33,542 bases of DNA from CAYPZU01 sp964415395. Lineage in GTDB: Bacteria > Chlamydiota > Chlamydiia > Chlamydiales > SM23-39. This document shows positions 5,150 through 12,429 of this stretch, piece after piece. Made by a program: the position numbers and the translations under genes. The notes under the pieces were generated by a model. It did not search any database, was not told the origin of the DNA, and worked only from the letters and a program-made list of their open reading frames with translations. Each line of letters begins with the position of its first letter. Position 1 is the stretch's first letter. Location: NCBI GenBank assembly GCA_964415395.1, contig CAYPZU010000019.1, positions 1 to 33,542 on the forward strand. The letters are read 5' to 3'.

Positions 5150-7951
5150 TTGATCCAGCAGTTTTTCAGGAAGGCTTTCGGCATCTATTCCGGCGAGGGA
5201 GCGCATGCGCTTCGGTTCGCCCGTTTGGCGATCCTTTGGGCGTTCGGCTCCTCTTGCCTCGACACCCTATCGGACGGCCTCTTTCTTGAGAAAATCGGAG
5301 CCGAGTCGCTGCCAGGGGTCTACCTCTCGATCGCCCTCGGGATGATCGGCGTCTCGAGCCTCGTCCTCTACAGCCTCCGGATCTCCAGCCCCTACCGGAT
5401 CCTCACGACGGCCATGGCCCTCGGCGCCTGCATCTGCGCCGCCGCCGCGTTCATCGTCGGCGCCTCCCCGCCCGACTGGTTCTGGTACGTGCTCAAAATC
5501 GCCTCCCGGATGTTCTTCGCCGTGATGATCGCCTGCTCCTGGACCTTCACGGACCAGTACCACGACCTGCAGGACGCCAAACGGGTCTATTCGATCTACA
5601 GCGCAGCCTACTTCTTCGGAACGATCCTCTCCGGAACGGCTATCAACTTATTATTGGACCGGGTCGGTTTTTCCGGCCTCCTGATCGCCGCCTCCGTGTC
5701 GATCCTCTTCGCCATGGCCGAGGCGCGCCGGATCGCCCTGAAAAGCCACGCGGTGCACGACGACTCGATCGAAGGGGCCTTCTCGGGGAGCCGCGACTCG
5801 TTCAGCTCCGTCGTCCAGCTCATCGTCCGCTCCCGGTTCGCCATCGTCCTGCTGCTGCTCAGCCTTTTCATGCAGCTCCTCCTGACCGTCACCGAGTTCA
5901 ACTACATGGATTCGTTCGGCCAATTCTTCCGCTCCTCCTCCGAGGCGGTGGCCGAAGGAAAAATCGCCGAATTTTTAGGGAAATGCCGCGCCATCATCTC
6001 GCTCTGCAACATCATCTTCGGGATCTTCTTCTATAGCAGAACCGTGCGCCGGATGGGGCTGAATAACGCGATCCTGATCACCCCCCTCTTCTTCCTCGCC
6101 GTCTATTCCGGGTGGGTCTTCCAGGATTCGATGATGCTCGCCGTCCTGGGCCTTGTCGCCGTCGACGGGATCCTCTTCACCATTGAGGACAATTGCTTCA
6201 ACCTCCTCTCCAACGCCGTTCCGACAAAGCTCAAATCGAAAGTGCGGATCATCAACGACTCGTTCTTCGAGCCGATCGGGATGCTCGTCAGCTCGCTCCT
6301 CCTCTTCGCGCTCCAGTCGGGAAGCCGCTGGCTGGGCCTTACCCTAACCCTGATCGTTCTCGTTCTGGCAGTCGTCATCCGCCTCATCTATTCGAGCGCG
6401 ATCCTGATGAACCTCAAAGACAACGCCCTCCACTTCGAACGGAAGCTGAAAGGGTGGCTCGCCTCGCTCACCCGCCGCGAACACAAAGAGGCGAAAAAAG
6501 ACATCGTCGAGTCCCTCCGGTCTCCCTCTGAGGAGATCCAGCTTCTGGCCATCGAGTCGCTCCTCCAGATCGGCGACGAGCAGGCGATGCCCCAGATCCT
6601 AGAAACAGCCTCCCGCTGCGGAACCCTCTCAAAAATCCAGTTCCTCAAACTGCTCGACGGCAGCCCGTTCAACGCCGAACCCCGCGCGATCGAACTGATC
6701 GACTCCTGGAGTTTCAGCGCCGACTCTCCCGAACTCTCCAAGTGGGCCAACTTCTACCTCGCCAAGCGAGGACTCCACCACCCGGAAAAAGCCGAAGACG
6801 ACCTCGACCACCCCGACCTTCTGCTCCGGGGCGCCGCGATCCTCACCCTGAAAAAATCGATCGTCAACCAGTCTCTCGATTACGCCGCGCTCAACCGGAC
6901 TATCGCCTCGAAAAAACTCGACCTGATGCTGAAATCGAAACGGATCGACGAGCTGAGCCTCGCGCTCGACCTGCTCGCCGAAGACCAGTCGGTCGAAGCG
7001 GCCGAAAGAGCCATCCCGTTCCTCTCCCACGAAGCGGTTCTCGTGAAGCGCGCCGCCGCCCGCTGCGTCGCCCGCCTCTCCGATAAAAGGCTTTCCCGCC
7101 ACGCCCCGCGCCTCATCGAAGAGCTCGAAGCCGCCCGCGACAACGCCTTCCGCCTCCTCCTTCTCGACGCTCTCGGCAAGATCGCCGACTCGACAACCGT
7201 GAAAGAGATCCTCCTCGCCAGCGTCCATTTCCGCCCGAACGAAAGGCGCCGCACCGAGGAAATCATCAGCCAGATGGGACTCAAGATCGTCCCTCTCCTC
7301 ATCACTTTGATGAAAGACATCTCGCTCCCCGAGAGAGCGCGCATCCTGGCAGGAAAAATCCTGGGACGCCTCGCCCTCCCGCAGCTCCAGACGAACCTGA
7401 TCGACATCCTCGACACGGAGATCGAGAGGGCCTATTTCTACTTCTACTTCGGCCACACGATCCAAAACCAGTACCCGCTCTACGACCTCGAAATGCTCCA
7501 GAGCGCGCTCCTTGCCGGCTACCAGTCGGTCATCGACTTCATCATCCACCTTCTGGGGGCCGCGGGCTCCCTCGAAGATCCCGAACTCCTCGTCCGCGCG
7601 CTCCACAGCCGGAACGCCAAGATCCACTCCCACGCTGTAGAGAGCCTAGAAAAAACCTGCGATCTCCGGATCTTCCGCCTCATCGCGCCGCTCGTCGACG
7701 ACCTGCCACTCGAAGAAAAAATGGCCGCCTGCCTCCGCTGGCAGGGCGACTACCCAAAGCTCACCCTCTCCGAGCTGCTCGCCAAACTCGACCGCTCTCC
7801 CTCGCTCTTCGACAAAATCGTCGCGGTGCGGCTTAAAGCCAAACTCCAAATGCCGGGCTGGAAGCAGCAGCTCCGCGAGCAGATGAAGCATTCGGACGAA
7901 ACCTTCCATCAATTCGCCTACGAGTTACTCGAATATGAAAAGTCTTATTGA
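5150..7951 (+). CDS. Transporter with C-terminal HEAT repeats (CT234-like)
   Basis: The 933-residue protein has two halves. Residues 1 to about 420 hold around ten to twelve hydrophobic segments in a major-facilitator or ADP/ATP-translocase-like pattern (for example LLLLSLFMQLLLTVTEFNYMD and LTLTLIVLVLAVVIRLIYSSAI). Residues from about 430 onward are repeated helical pairs of HEAT type, such as DIVESLRSPSEEIQLLAIESLL. This matches the chlamydial CT234 architecture, and its neighbours support that. The substrate is unknown. The start is taken as TTG at 5150, with GGTGAG nine bases upstream; the nearby ATG at 5133 is out of frame and stops at once. It overlaps the next gene by 17 bases, implying coupling. 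Third-position C is very frequent, and this produces long false ORFs on the other strand. Confidence 0.85.
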   Translation: MIQQFFRKAFGIYSGEGAHALRFARLAILWAFGSSCLDTLSDGLFLEKIGAESLPGVYLSIALGMIGVSSLVLYSLRISSPYRILTTAMALGACICAAAAFIVGASPPDWFWYVLKIASRMFFAVMIACSWTFTDQYHDLQDAKRVYSIYSAAYFFGTILSGTAINLLLDRVGFSGLLIAASVSILFAMAEARRIALKSHAVHDDSIEGAFSGSRDSFSSVVQLIVRSRFAIVLLLLSLFMQLLLTVTEFNYMDSFGQFFRSSSEAVAEGKIAEFLGKCRAIISLCNIIFGIFFYSRTVRRMGLNNAILITPLFFLAVYSGWVFQDSMMLAVLGLVAVDGILFTIEDNCFNLLSNAVPTKLKSKVRIINDSFFEPIGMLVSSLLLFALQSGSRWLGLTLTLIVLVLAVVIRLIYSSAILMNLKDNALHFERKLKGWLASLTRREHKEAKKDIVESLRSPSEEIQLLAIESLLQIGDEQAMPQILETASRCGTLSKIQFLKLLDGSPFNAEPRAIELIDSWSFSADSPELSKWANFYLAKRGLHHPEKAEDDLDHPDLLLRGAAILTLKKSIVNQSLDYAALNRTIASKKLDLMLKSKRIDELSLALDLLAEDQSVEAAERAIPFLSHEAVLVKRAAARCVARLSDKRLSRHAPRLIEELEAARDNAFRLLLLDALGKIADSTTVKEILLASVHFRPNERRRTEEIISQMGLKIVPLLITLMKDISLPERARILAGKILGRLALPQLQTNLIDILDTEIERAYFYFYFGHTIQNQYPLYDLEMLQSALLAGYQSVIDFIIHLLGAAGSLEDPELLVRALHSRNAKIHSHAVESLEKTCDLRIFRLIAPLVDDLPLEEKMAACLRWQGDYPKLTLSELLAKLDRSPSLFDKIVAVRLKAKLQMPGWKQQLREQMKHSDETFHQFAYELLEYEKSY

Positions 7952-8375
7952 GAAAGCCTTCTTTTTGAAGAAGACGCGCCTCTTCAGCGAACTGGATCTC
8001 GAGATCCTCCTTGCGATTGCCGAAAAGCTCCAGGAAGACGACTACGACGCGGGCGAAAAGGTCTTCTCCGCAGGGCAGGTCGCGAACCGGATTTACCTGA
8101 TCGAAAAAGGAACCGTGCAAATCCTCGACGAGAGAATGCGCCCCGTCGCCGAAATCCTCGCCGGCGACTATTTCGGCGACGAATCGCTCTTCAATGAACA
8201 GCCGCGCGCCTACACGGCCCTCTCGAAGACCGACGCCCTCTTCCTCACCCTGTCGCGCAGCCAGCTCCTCTCGATTATTTCCGAGTGCCCCTCCGTCGCC
8301 GTCTCTTTGCTCCAAGCCTATTCGCAGCACCTCCCCTGCCGCCACCGCCAGCCTTTAGGAGCGCTCAATCCATGA
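7935..8375 (+). CDS. Cyclic-nucleotide-binding domain protein (CT235-like)
   Basis: The 146-residue protein is essentially one CRP/PKA-type cNMP-binding beta-roll. It has LFSELDLEILLAIAEKLQ as the leading helix, GEKVFSAGQVANRIYLIEKGTVQI as the first strands, and the phosphate-binding cassette FGDESLFNEQPRAYTA around residues 80-95, where Arg is kept and the usual Glu is Asp. No DNA-binding domain follows, so it is not a CRP-like transcription factor; it more likely regulates the transporter encoded just upstream. The ATG lies inside the end of the transporter gene. Its stop codon overlaps the next start as ATGA. Whether it binds cAMP, cGMP or another ligand cannot be read from sequence. Confidence 0.88.
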   Translation: MKSLIEKAFFLKKTRLFSELDLEILLAIAEKLQEDDYDAGEKVFSAGQVANRIYLIEKGTVQILDERMRPVAEILAGDYFGDESLFNEQPRAYTALSKTDALFLTLSRSQLLSIISECPSVAVSLLQAYSQHLPCRHRQPLGALNP

Positions 8376-9643
8376 AAATCCGGACGCGGCTGCTCCTCTT
8401 TCTTCTCCCTACGCTCGTCGGCAGCATTGCGCTCGTCTCGTCGCTGCTCGCCTATAACTGGTATGGAGAGATCGTCGACGGCTTCCGCGCCCGCCTGAAA
8501 TCGGCTGTTTCCACTGCCGCCTCGATCCTCTCTCCCGAGGAATATGCGAGCGAACTGCCCATGATGCGCGAAAAATTGGGTCTGACCAACCTGTACGTCA
8601 TCTCGCCCGCCGTCGATTCGCTCCCCAAAGAAATCCAGGCGACTTCGATCTACCGCTCCGGCGATGGAAAAAAACTAATGACCGGCTACGCCCCTCTCTA
8701 CAACGACAGAGGAGAGAGAATCGGCGTCGTCGCGGCCGACATCGACGTCCATCTCATCGACCAGAAATTCCAGGAAAGCCTCCTCCTTATTCTCCTCTGC
8801 GCCGGATTTACGATCCTGGTCATGGTCGCCACCCTCTTTGCGATCGCCAACAAGATTTCGCGCCCCGTCCAGAAACTCAATAACTCCGCCCTCGCGATCG
8901 CTTCCGGCCAATACGGCGAATCGATCCAGGTCTCCGGCCCAAAAGAGATCGCCGAACTGGCCAACACGCTCAACACAATGAGCGAGTGCCTTCTCGAAAA
9001 CATCAACCGCTTAAAAGAAAATTCCCTCCTCCGCGAACGGATGTACGGAGAGTACGAATGCTCGATGCTTCTGCAGCATATGATGCTCCAGAAAAATATC
9101 GACGACTGCCGTTCCGACGCCGTCGCCGTGAAATCAATTACCTTCTTCTCGGAGAGCCCGCGCGGCCTTCTCCTCGACTTCCCAAAACCTGAACGAGCCG
9201 ATCTCTTCCAGATCCACCTTGCAGAGGCCGAGGCAGACGGCTTTGAAGGAATGTACCAACTTCTCACCCGTTACAAACTCTCGAAAGAAAGGCCCAGCCA
9301 CACAGCCGTTCTCTTCGACCGGAGTTCTTCGACCATCCAGGTGCGCGGCTCCCACCTCCCCCTCTTTTGGTCTCTCGACAACGAAAAATTCCTCGAGCCG
9401 GAACAGGGCGCTCTCAAAATCGACTCGGGAGACTTTTTCTTCCTCTTCAATCAGGGCCTCTCCCGCTTCTACAAAGATCCGCGCAAAATTTCCGATTTGA
9501 TCGCCAAAGTTCTCAAGGTGTTCGCCTCAGACGGACTCGAAACGACGGCCGCGATGCTCCAGAAAGAACTCGCATTCGCCACCAAGCGCAAAGAGATCGA
9601 AGAGGACATCCACCTCCTCTGCTTCCAGATCCTCAACCCCTAA
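8372..9643 (+). CDS. HAMP-domain membrane protein with degenerate PP2C/SpoIIE-like domain
   Basis: The 423-residue product has TM1 at about 7-27, an extracytoplasmic region of about 110 residues, TM2 at 137-158, a HAMP linker at about 160-213 (RPVQKLNNSALAIASGQY), a short helical connector, and a C-terminal domain. The last part resembles RsbU/SpoIIE phosphatases: GSHLPLFW for the GHPPPL strand, KIDSGDFFFLFNQGLSRF for the GD-x-LLLYTDG strand, and EEDIHLLCFQI for the closing DD-x-T strand. The metal-binding TDG is replaced by NQG at 360-362, and no GDFYD motif is seen, so I infer a weak or inactive phosphatase. Start ATG at 8372 has AGGAG ten bases upstream and overlaps the previous stop. It completes a three-gene operon. 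Confidence 0.75.
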   Translation: MKIRTRLLLFLLPTLVGSIALVSSLLAYNWYGEIVDGFRARLKSAVSTAASILSPEEYASELPMMREKLGLTNLYVISPAVDSLPKEIQATSIYRSGDGKKLMTGYAPLYNDRGERIGVVAADIDVHLIDQKFQESLLLILLCAGFTILVMVATLFAIANKISRPVQKLNNSALAIASGQYGESIQVSGPKEIAELANTLNTMSECLLENINRLKENSLLRERMYGEYECSMLLQHMMLQKNIDDCRSDAVAVKSITFFSESPRGLLLDFPKPERADLFQIHLAEAEADGFEGMYQLLTRYKLSKERPSHTAVLFDRSSSTIQVRGSHLPLFWSLDNEKFLEPEQGALKIDSGDFFFLFNQGLSRFYKDPRKISDLIAKVLKVFASDGLETTAAMLQKELAFATKRKEIEEDIHLLCFQILNP

Positions 9644-9673
9644 TTGACCCAAATCCTTATCCGAACCTATACT
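9644..9673 (+). promoter_or_regulatory. Probable sigma-70-type promoter of the paralog cluster
   Basis: TTGACC at 9644-9649 and TATACT at 9668-9673 are separated by 18 bases and directly follow the stop of the HAMP gene. The predicted transcript would start near 9680, about 28 bases before the ATG at 9709. The -35 box overlaps the end of the preceding operon, consistent with a new transcription unit. Confidence 0.6.
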
Positions 9674-9708
9674 GCTTCGGCTTAAACCATTTATAATAAG
9701 GATTTTAC

Positions 9709-10044
9709 ATGTCTTCGCAATCCCTCCATCTCAATCCTGACAAAATCGTCCTGGTATTCCCGATTCCAAAGCAAGCGAATGAAACCATCGTCAAGGTGGG
9801 AAACCAGGAGAGAAGATTCAGCCGCACAAGTTCTGTCGGAGCGACCATCCTCTTTCAAACAAAAGCTGCCGCTTACCAAGTTTTTGAAGCGCTCCGCTTT
9901 ACGGAAATGAACTCCTTCGGATGCGCCTGGGGAAAAGATGCCAGCTGCCGCATCAACGAAAATTTTGTCGACATCCACGGAAATACCAAAGCGATCCTCG
10001 CTGCCATTGAGCGCGTGTTCAATGCGAAACTAACGAACAAGTAA
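9709..10044 (+). CDS. Small paralogous protein 1 of an unrecognised family
   Basis: I do not recognise this family. The 111-residue protein is one of four related ones here. Core features: a VFPI strand near residue 16, VGNQERRF (29-36), SSVGATILF, a helix ending FEALRFTEM, SFGCAWG, then FVDIHGNTKAILAAIERVF near the C-terminus. There is no signal peptide, membrane segment or known catalytic motif. The predicted order of elements is strands, helix, strand, helix. The start has AAGGA six bases upstream and lies behind a good promoter. Ten bases separate it from paralog 2, so the two form an operon. It is most like paralogs 2 and 3. Function is unknown. Confidence 0.8.
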   Translation: MSSQSLHLNPDKIVLVFPIPKQANETIVKVGNQERRFSRTSSVGATILFQTKAAAYQVFEALRFTEMNSFGCAWGKDASCRINENFVDIHGNTKAILAAIERVFNAKLTNK

Positions 10045-10054
10045 AGGAGTTGAT

Positions 10055-10402
10055 ATGGCTGCAGCCCCAAACGAACCGCGTCTGGCCAATCCTATTGTTG
10101 TTTGCCCCGTCAGCACAACGGCAAATGGAACCTTTGTCCAGATTGGAAACCAACAAAAACGATTCATTCGTTCAAGCACTATCGGAGCGACTGTCATTTT
10201 TAAAACAGAGAACGCAGCCCGGAATTTCTTCGAACTTTTACGCGATACAGAACTGCGCCTGTTCGGCAGATCCATAGGAACAGAGCAGGGCTTCCAGAAT
10301 AATCAATGGTTTATCGATATCCATGGGGACACAAGAGCGATCCTCGCTGCCGTTAAGCGGATCTTCGACGGCTCCGTTACATACGGGCAGGGGGCTCTGT
10401 GA
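10055..10402 (+). CDS. Small paralogous protein 2 of an unrecognised family
   Basis: The 115-residue protein repeats the pattern of its neighbours: VCPVSTTANGTFVQIGNQQKRF, SSTIGATVIF, NFFELLRDTELRLFGRS, then WFIDIHGDTRAILAAVKRIF. The spacing between these blocks is the same as in paralog 1. The ATG at 10055 has AAAGGAG ending six bases before it, and the gene follows paralog 1 by ten bases. A strong hairpin terminator lies just beyond it. No known domain is visible. A short Gly-containing tail (YGQGAL) ends the protein. Confidence 0.8.
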   Translation: MAAAPNEPRLANPIVVCPVSTTANGTFVQIGNQQKRFIRSSTIGATVIFKTENAARNFFELLRDTELRLFGRSIGTEQGFQNNQWFIDIHGDTRAILAAVKRIFDGSVTYGQGAL

Positions 10403-10406
10403 GTTG

Positions 10407-10445
10407 AAAAAGTGCCGGAAAGAGCTTTCCGGCACTTTTTTCTTT
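10407..10445. terminator. Bidirectional intrinsic terminator
   Basis: AGTGCCGGAAA (10411-10421) pairs with TTTCCGGCACT (10426-10436) around a GAGC loop, an 11-bp perfect stem. It is preceded by an A-run and followed by TTTTTCTTTG, so it can end transcripts from both sides. It sits between convergent paralogs 2 and 3. The A-run and stem are identical over 30 bases to the hairpin at 11366-11395. Confidence 0.9.
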
Positions 10446-10469
10446 GTGTTTGTAAAACCGCATCTCAAA

Positions 10470-10850
10470 TTACGGAGGGGACAGCTTTACATTGAATGTG
10501 CGCTCGATTGCTACCAAGATCTTATCTGTATCTCCATGGATCTCGACAAAGCATTCCTGCACCCTTACTTTTCGATCTTCCGACCATGATCTTCCAAAAG
10601 CTTGAAGTTCGGTGTTCCTCAGATTTTCAAAGGCGAGTTGAGCTGTGTTTCTTGTTCTGAATAGAATTGTCGCACCCACAGAAGTCCAGTGCGGGAATCG
10701 GATCTCCTGGTTTCTGACCCGGATGACGGTTCCACCCCGATTTTTTCGAACGGGATAGACAGCCAGAATATGAATACTACTCAAGTTGATTGGGCTTGCT
10801 GCCACAAAAAATCCAAACGTAAGAGAAAAAACATAAACAATATATTTCAA
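10470..10850 (-). CDS. Small paralogous protein 3, with signal-peptide-like N-terminus
   Basis: The 126-residue protein carries the same core as paralogs 1 and 2 (VRNQEIRF, TSVGATILF, AFENLRNTELQAFGRSW, CFVEIHGDTDKILVAIERTF) but lies on the opposite strand. It has an extra N-terminus: after the first Lys comes a hydrophobic run (YIVYVFSLTFGFFVAAS) that looks like a cleavable signal peptide. The start would be TTG at 10850 with no clear Shine-Dalgarno. An ATG at 10857 lies in another frame and meets a stop after a six-base T-run on the coding strand; one extra T would bring it into this frame. The start is therefore uncertain, while the core is secure. Confidence 0.72.
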   Translation of the reverse strand: MKYIVYVFSLTFGFFVAASPINLSSIHILAVYPVRKNRGGTVIRVRNQEIRFPHWTSVGATILFRTRNTAQLAFENLRNTELQAFGRSWSEDRKVRVQECFVEIHGDTDKILVAIERTFNVKLSPP

Positions 10851-10896
10851 AAAACCATTTTAATCAATCAAAAACCCTTCGAGCCTCTATGTTCGC

Positions 10897-10926
10897 TTGA
10901 TTTGAAATCGCAACTCGATCTATGCT
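10897..10926 (+). promoter_or_regulatory. Probable promoter of paralog 4
   Basis: TTGATT at 10897-10902 and TATGCT at 10921-10926 are spaced by 18 bases, the same spacing as the promoter before paralog 1. Transcription would start near 10933, about 30 bases before the ATG at 10964. The downstream block TTATAATAAGGA (10946-10957) is identical to 9691-9702 before paralog 1, with the start codon six bases beyond in both. Confidence 0.5.
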
Positions 10927-10963
10927 AGGAAAAAACATAAACAACTTATAATAAGGAGCTTAA

Positions 10964-11365
10964 ATGTCAGCAATACCGAATCTAAGAGGCGTTGTTTCCG
11001 TTCACGCCATCACCCCGCAGGCAGATGGAGTTATCCTATCTTTTGGAAAGCAGACTAGACAGTTTCCTCAAGGTACGCCAGAAGGCGTTTCGATTCTTTT
11101 TAACTCTGCAGAAGCAGCCGGCACAGCTTTTCAGGAGTTTCGAGACACACCCCTTCGCTCATTTAGGCACTCTTGGGGACATGATAACACCTCGACGCTT
11201 TCAAACCATTTCGTAGATGTTATTGGGTCGCCTTCAAGAATCATGGCCGTCCTTCAACAACTGGTTAGCGCAGGAAAATCAAATGACGAGTTGGCAAGAA
11301 GAGGCGAACTTTGGTTTAAAAAAGCGCACTGCATGCCCATTTCGATGAGTGAAATACAAGACTAA
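10964..11365 (+). CDS. Small paralogous protein 4 (diverged)
   Basis: The 133-residue protein is the most diverged of the four. It keeps FGKQTRQF, EGVSILF, AFQEFRDTPLRSFRHSWG and HFVDVIGSPSRIMAVLQQLV in the family order. It lacks the IHG histidine and has a unique C-terminal extension of about 35 residues (NDELARRGELWFKKAHC...). The start ATG is preceded by AAGGAG, with the same leader sequence as paralog 1. The gene converges on acpP, with an intrinsic hairpin in between. No known domain or function is visible. Confidence 0.75.
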   Translation: MSAIPNLRGVVSVHAITPQADGVILSFGKQTRQFPQGTPEGVSILFNSAEAAGTAFQEFRDTPLRSFRHSWGHDNTSTLSNHFVDVIGSPSRIMAVLQQLVSAGKSNDELARRGELWFKKAHCMPISMSEIQD

Positions 11366-11395
11366 AAAAAGTGCCGGAAAGAGCTTTCCGGCACT
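11364..11395 (-). terminator. Intrinsic terminator of the fab-acpP operon
   Basis: The stem AGTGCCGGAAA (11370-11380) and TTTCCGGCACT (11385-11395) around GAGC is the same as that at 10411-10436. On the minus strand it is followed by a run of seven T, so it should end the acpP transcript. On the plus strand it is followed by CAATGAAATT with no T-run, so it is a poor terminator for paralog 4. Confidence 0.82.
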
Positions 11396-11403
11396 CAATG
11401 AAA

Positions 11404-11643
11404 TTATGCGTTGACTTTGCGTTTTTCGATGTAGTCGACGACATCGCCTACTGTTTTGAGCTTCTCAGCATCTTCTTCCGAGATCTCGAAACCGAAGCGC
11501 TCTTCAAAAGTCATGATGAGCTCAGTCAAGTCCAATGAATCGGCATTTAAATCTTCGACGAAGGACTTCTCCGACGTCACATCAGCAGAGTCAACACCGA
11601 GTTGCTCGACGATGATGTCAATGACTTCTTGTTGTACTGTCAT
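11404..11643 (-). CDS. acpP: Acyl carrier protein
   Basis: This 79-residue acidic helical protein carries growing acyl chains during fatty acid synthesis. The phosphopantetheine attachment site is Ser36 in NADSLDLTELIM, the canonical DSL motif. Length and the helix pattern are typical. It is the last gene of the fabH-fabD-fabG-acpP operon, 28 bases after fabG, and is followed by an intrinsic terminator. The order equals CT239 to CT236 of Chlamydia trachomatis. Confidence 0.97.
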   Translation of the reverse strand: MTVQQEVIDIIVEQLGVDSADVTSEKSFVEDLNADSLDLTELIMTFEERFGFEISEEDAEKLKTVGDVVDYIEKRKVNA

Positions 11644-11671
11644 ACGTTTCCTTTTTCTTTTTCACAAAAAT

Positions 11672-12427
11672 TTACATGACCATTCCGCCGTCGACCGTCA
11701 GGCACTGACCGGTGACATAGCTGGCGAGGTCGCTCGCTAAATACAAAGCGGCGTGCGCGATATCGCGCGGTTTACCGATCCGGTTCATCGGAATTTTTTC
11801 AAGGATCGCTCCTTTGACGGCGTCGTTGAGAGCGTCGGTCATCTGCGTCTCAATGTATCCTGGAGCAATGCAATTCGCGCGGACATTGCGGCTGGCCAAT
11901 TCTTTTGCCAAAGACTTCGTAAACCCGATCATGCCAGATTTAGAAGCAGCATAATTGATCTGTCCCGCATTTCCTGTCAAGCCGATCACCGAAGAGATAT
12001 TGATGATCACGCCCGATCTCGCCTTCATCATCGGACGTCCGAGCGAACGGCATAAATTGAAAACCGATTTCAAATTCACGCTGAGAACCTGATCCCAATC
12101 TTCCTCGCTCATCCGGATGAGGAGGTTGTCTTTCGTTATCCCTGCATTATTCACCAGAATGTCGACCGATCCCCACTCTTTCAGGAGCTGTTCGACCGCC
12201 TGGTCCACTTCCTTAGGTTTAGAGACGTCGAGAAGGAATGAAGCTGTTTTCTGCGAAGGGTCGGCTTTCGCAGCATCGATCTCTTTGAGAGCCTGCTCGG
12301 CCCGTTCTTTGTTCGTCCCGAAGATCGCCACATCGGCGCCGTGTTCGGCAAAAAGAGAGGCGATCGCTTTGCCAATCCCCGCCGTTCCCCCGGTCACCAG
12401 AGCTTTCTTTCCTTTAAGCAGTTGCAT
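11672..12427 (-). CDS. fabG: 3-oxoacyl-ACP reductase
   Basis: This NADPH-dependent short-chain dehydrogenase reduces 3-oxoacyl-ACP in the elongation cycle. The cofactor loop is TGGTAGIGK at residues 12-20, NNAG lies at 93-96, and the catalytic Ser (INISS, 145 or 146), Tyr159 and Lys163 (YAASK) are in place. The end, YVTGQCLTVDGGMVM, is typical of FabG. Length 251 is normal. It follows fabD with two bases between stop and start, consistent with one operon. Confidence 0.97.
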   Translation of the reverse strand: MQLLKGKKALVTGGTAGIGKAIASLFAEHGADVAIFGTNKERAEQALKEIDAAKADPSQKTASFLLDVSKPKEVDQAVEQLLKEWGSVDILVNNAGITKDNLLIRMSEEDWDQVLSVNLKSVFNLCRSLGRPMMKARSGVIINISSVIGLTGNAGQINYAASKSGMIGFTKSLAKELASRNVRANCIAPGYIETQMTDALNDAVKGAILEKIPMNRIGKPRDIAHAALYLASDLASYVTGQCLTVDGGMVM

Positions 12428-12429
12428 CC

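Noticed and set aside
5042..5206. 55-residue N-terminal extension of proC
   Set aside because: It precedes the Rossmann strand, has no family counterpart and overlaps the divergent transporter start.
6629..7633. 334-codon open frame on the minus strand inside the transporter gene
   Set aside because: It is a mirror of a C-rich third-position gene; the peptide is a monotone mix of Glu, Val, Asp, Gly and Phe without any domain pattern, while the plus frame has clear HEAT repeats.
11364..11395. Hairpin as terminator of paralog 4
   Set aside because: On the plus strand the stem is followed by CAATGAAATT, not a T-run; the T-run is on the minus strand and serves acpP.
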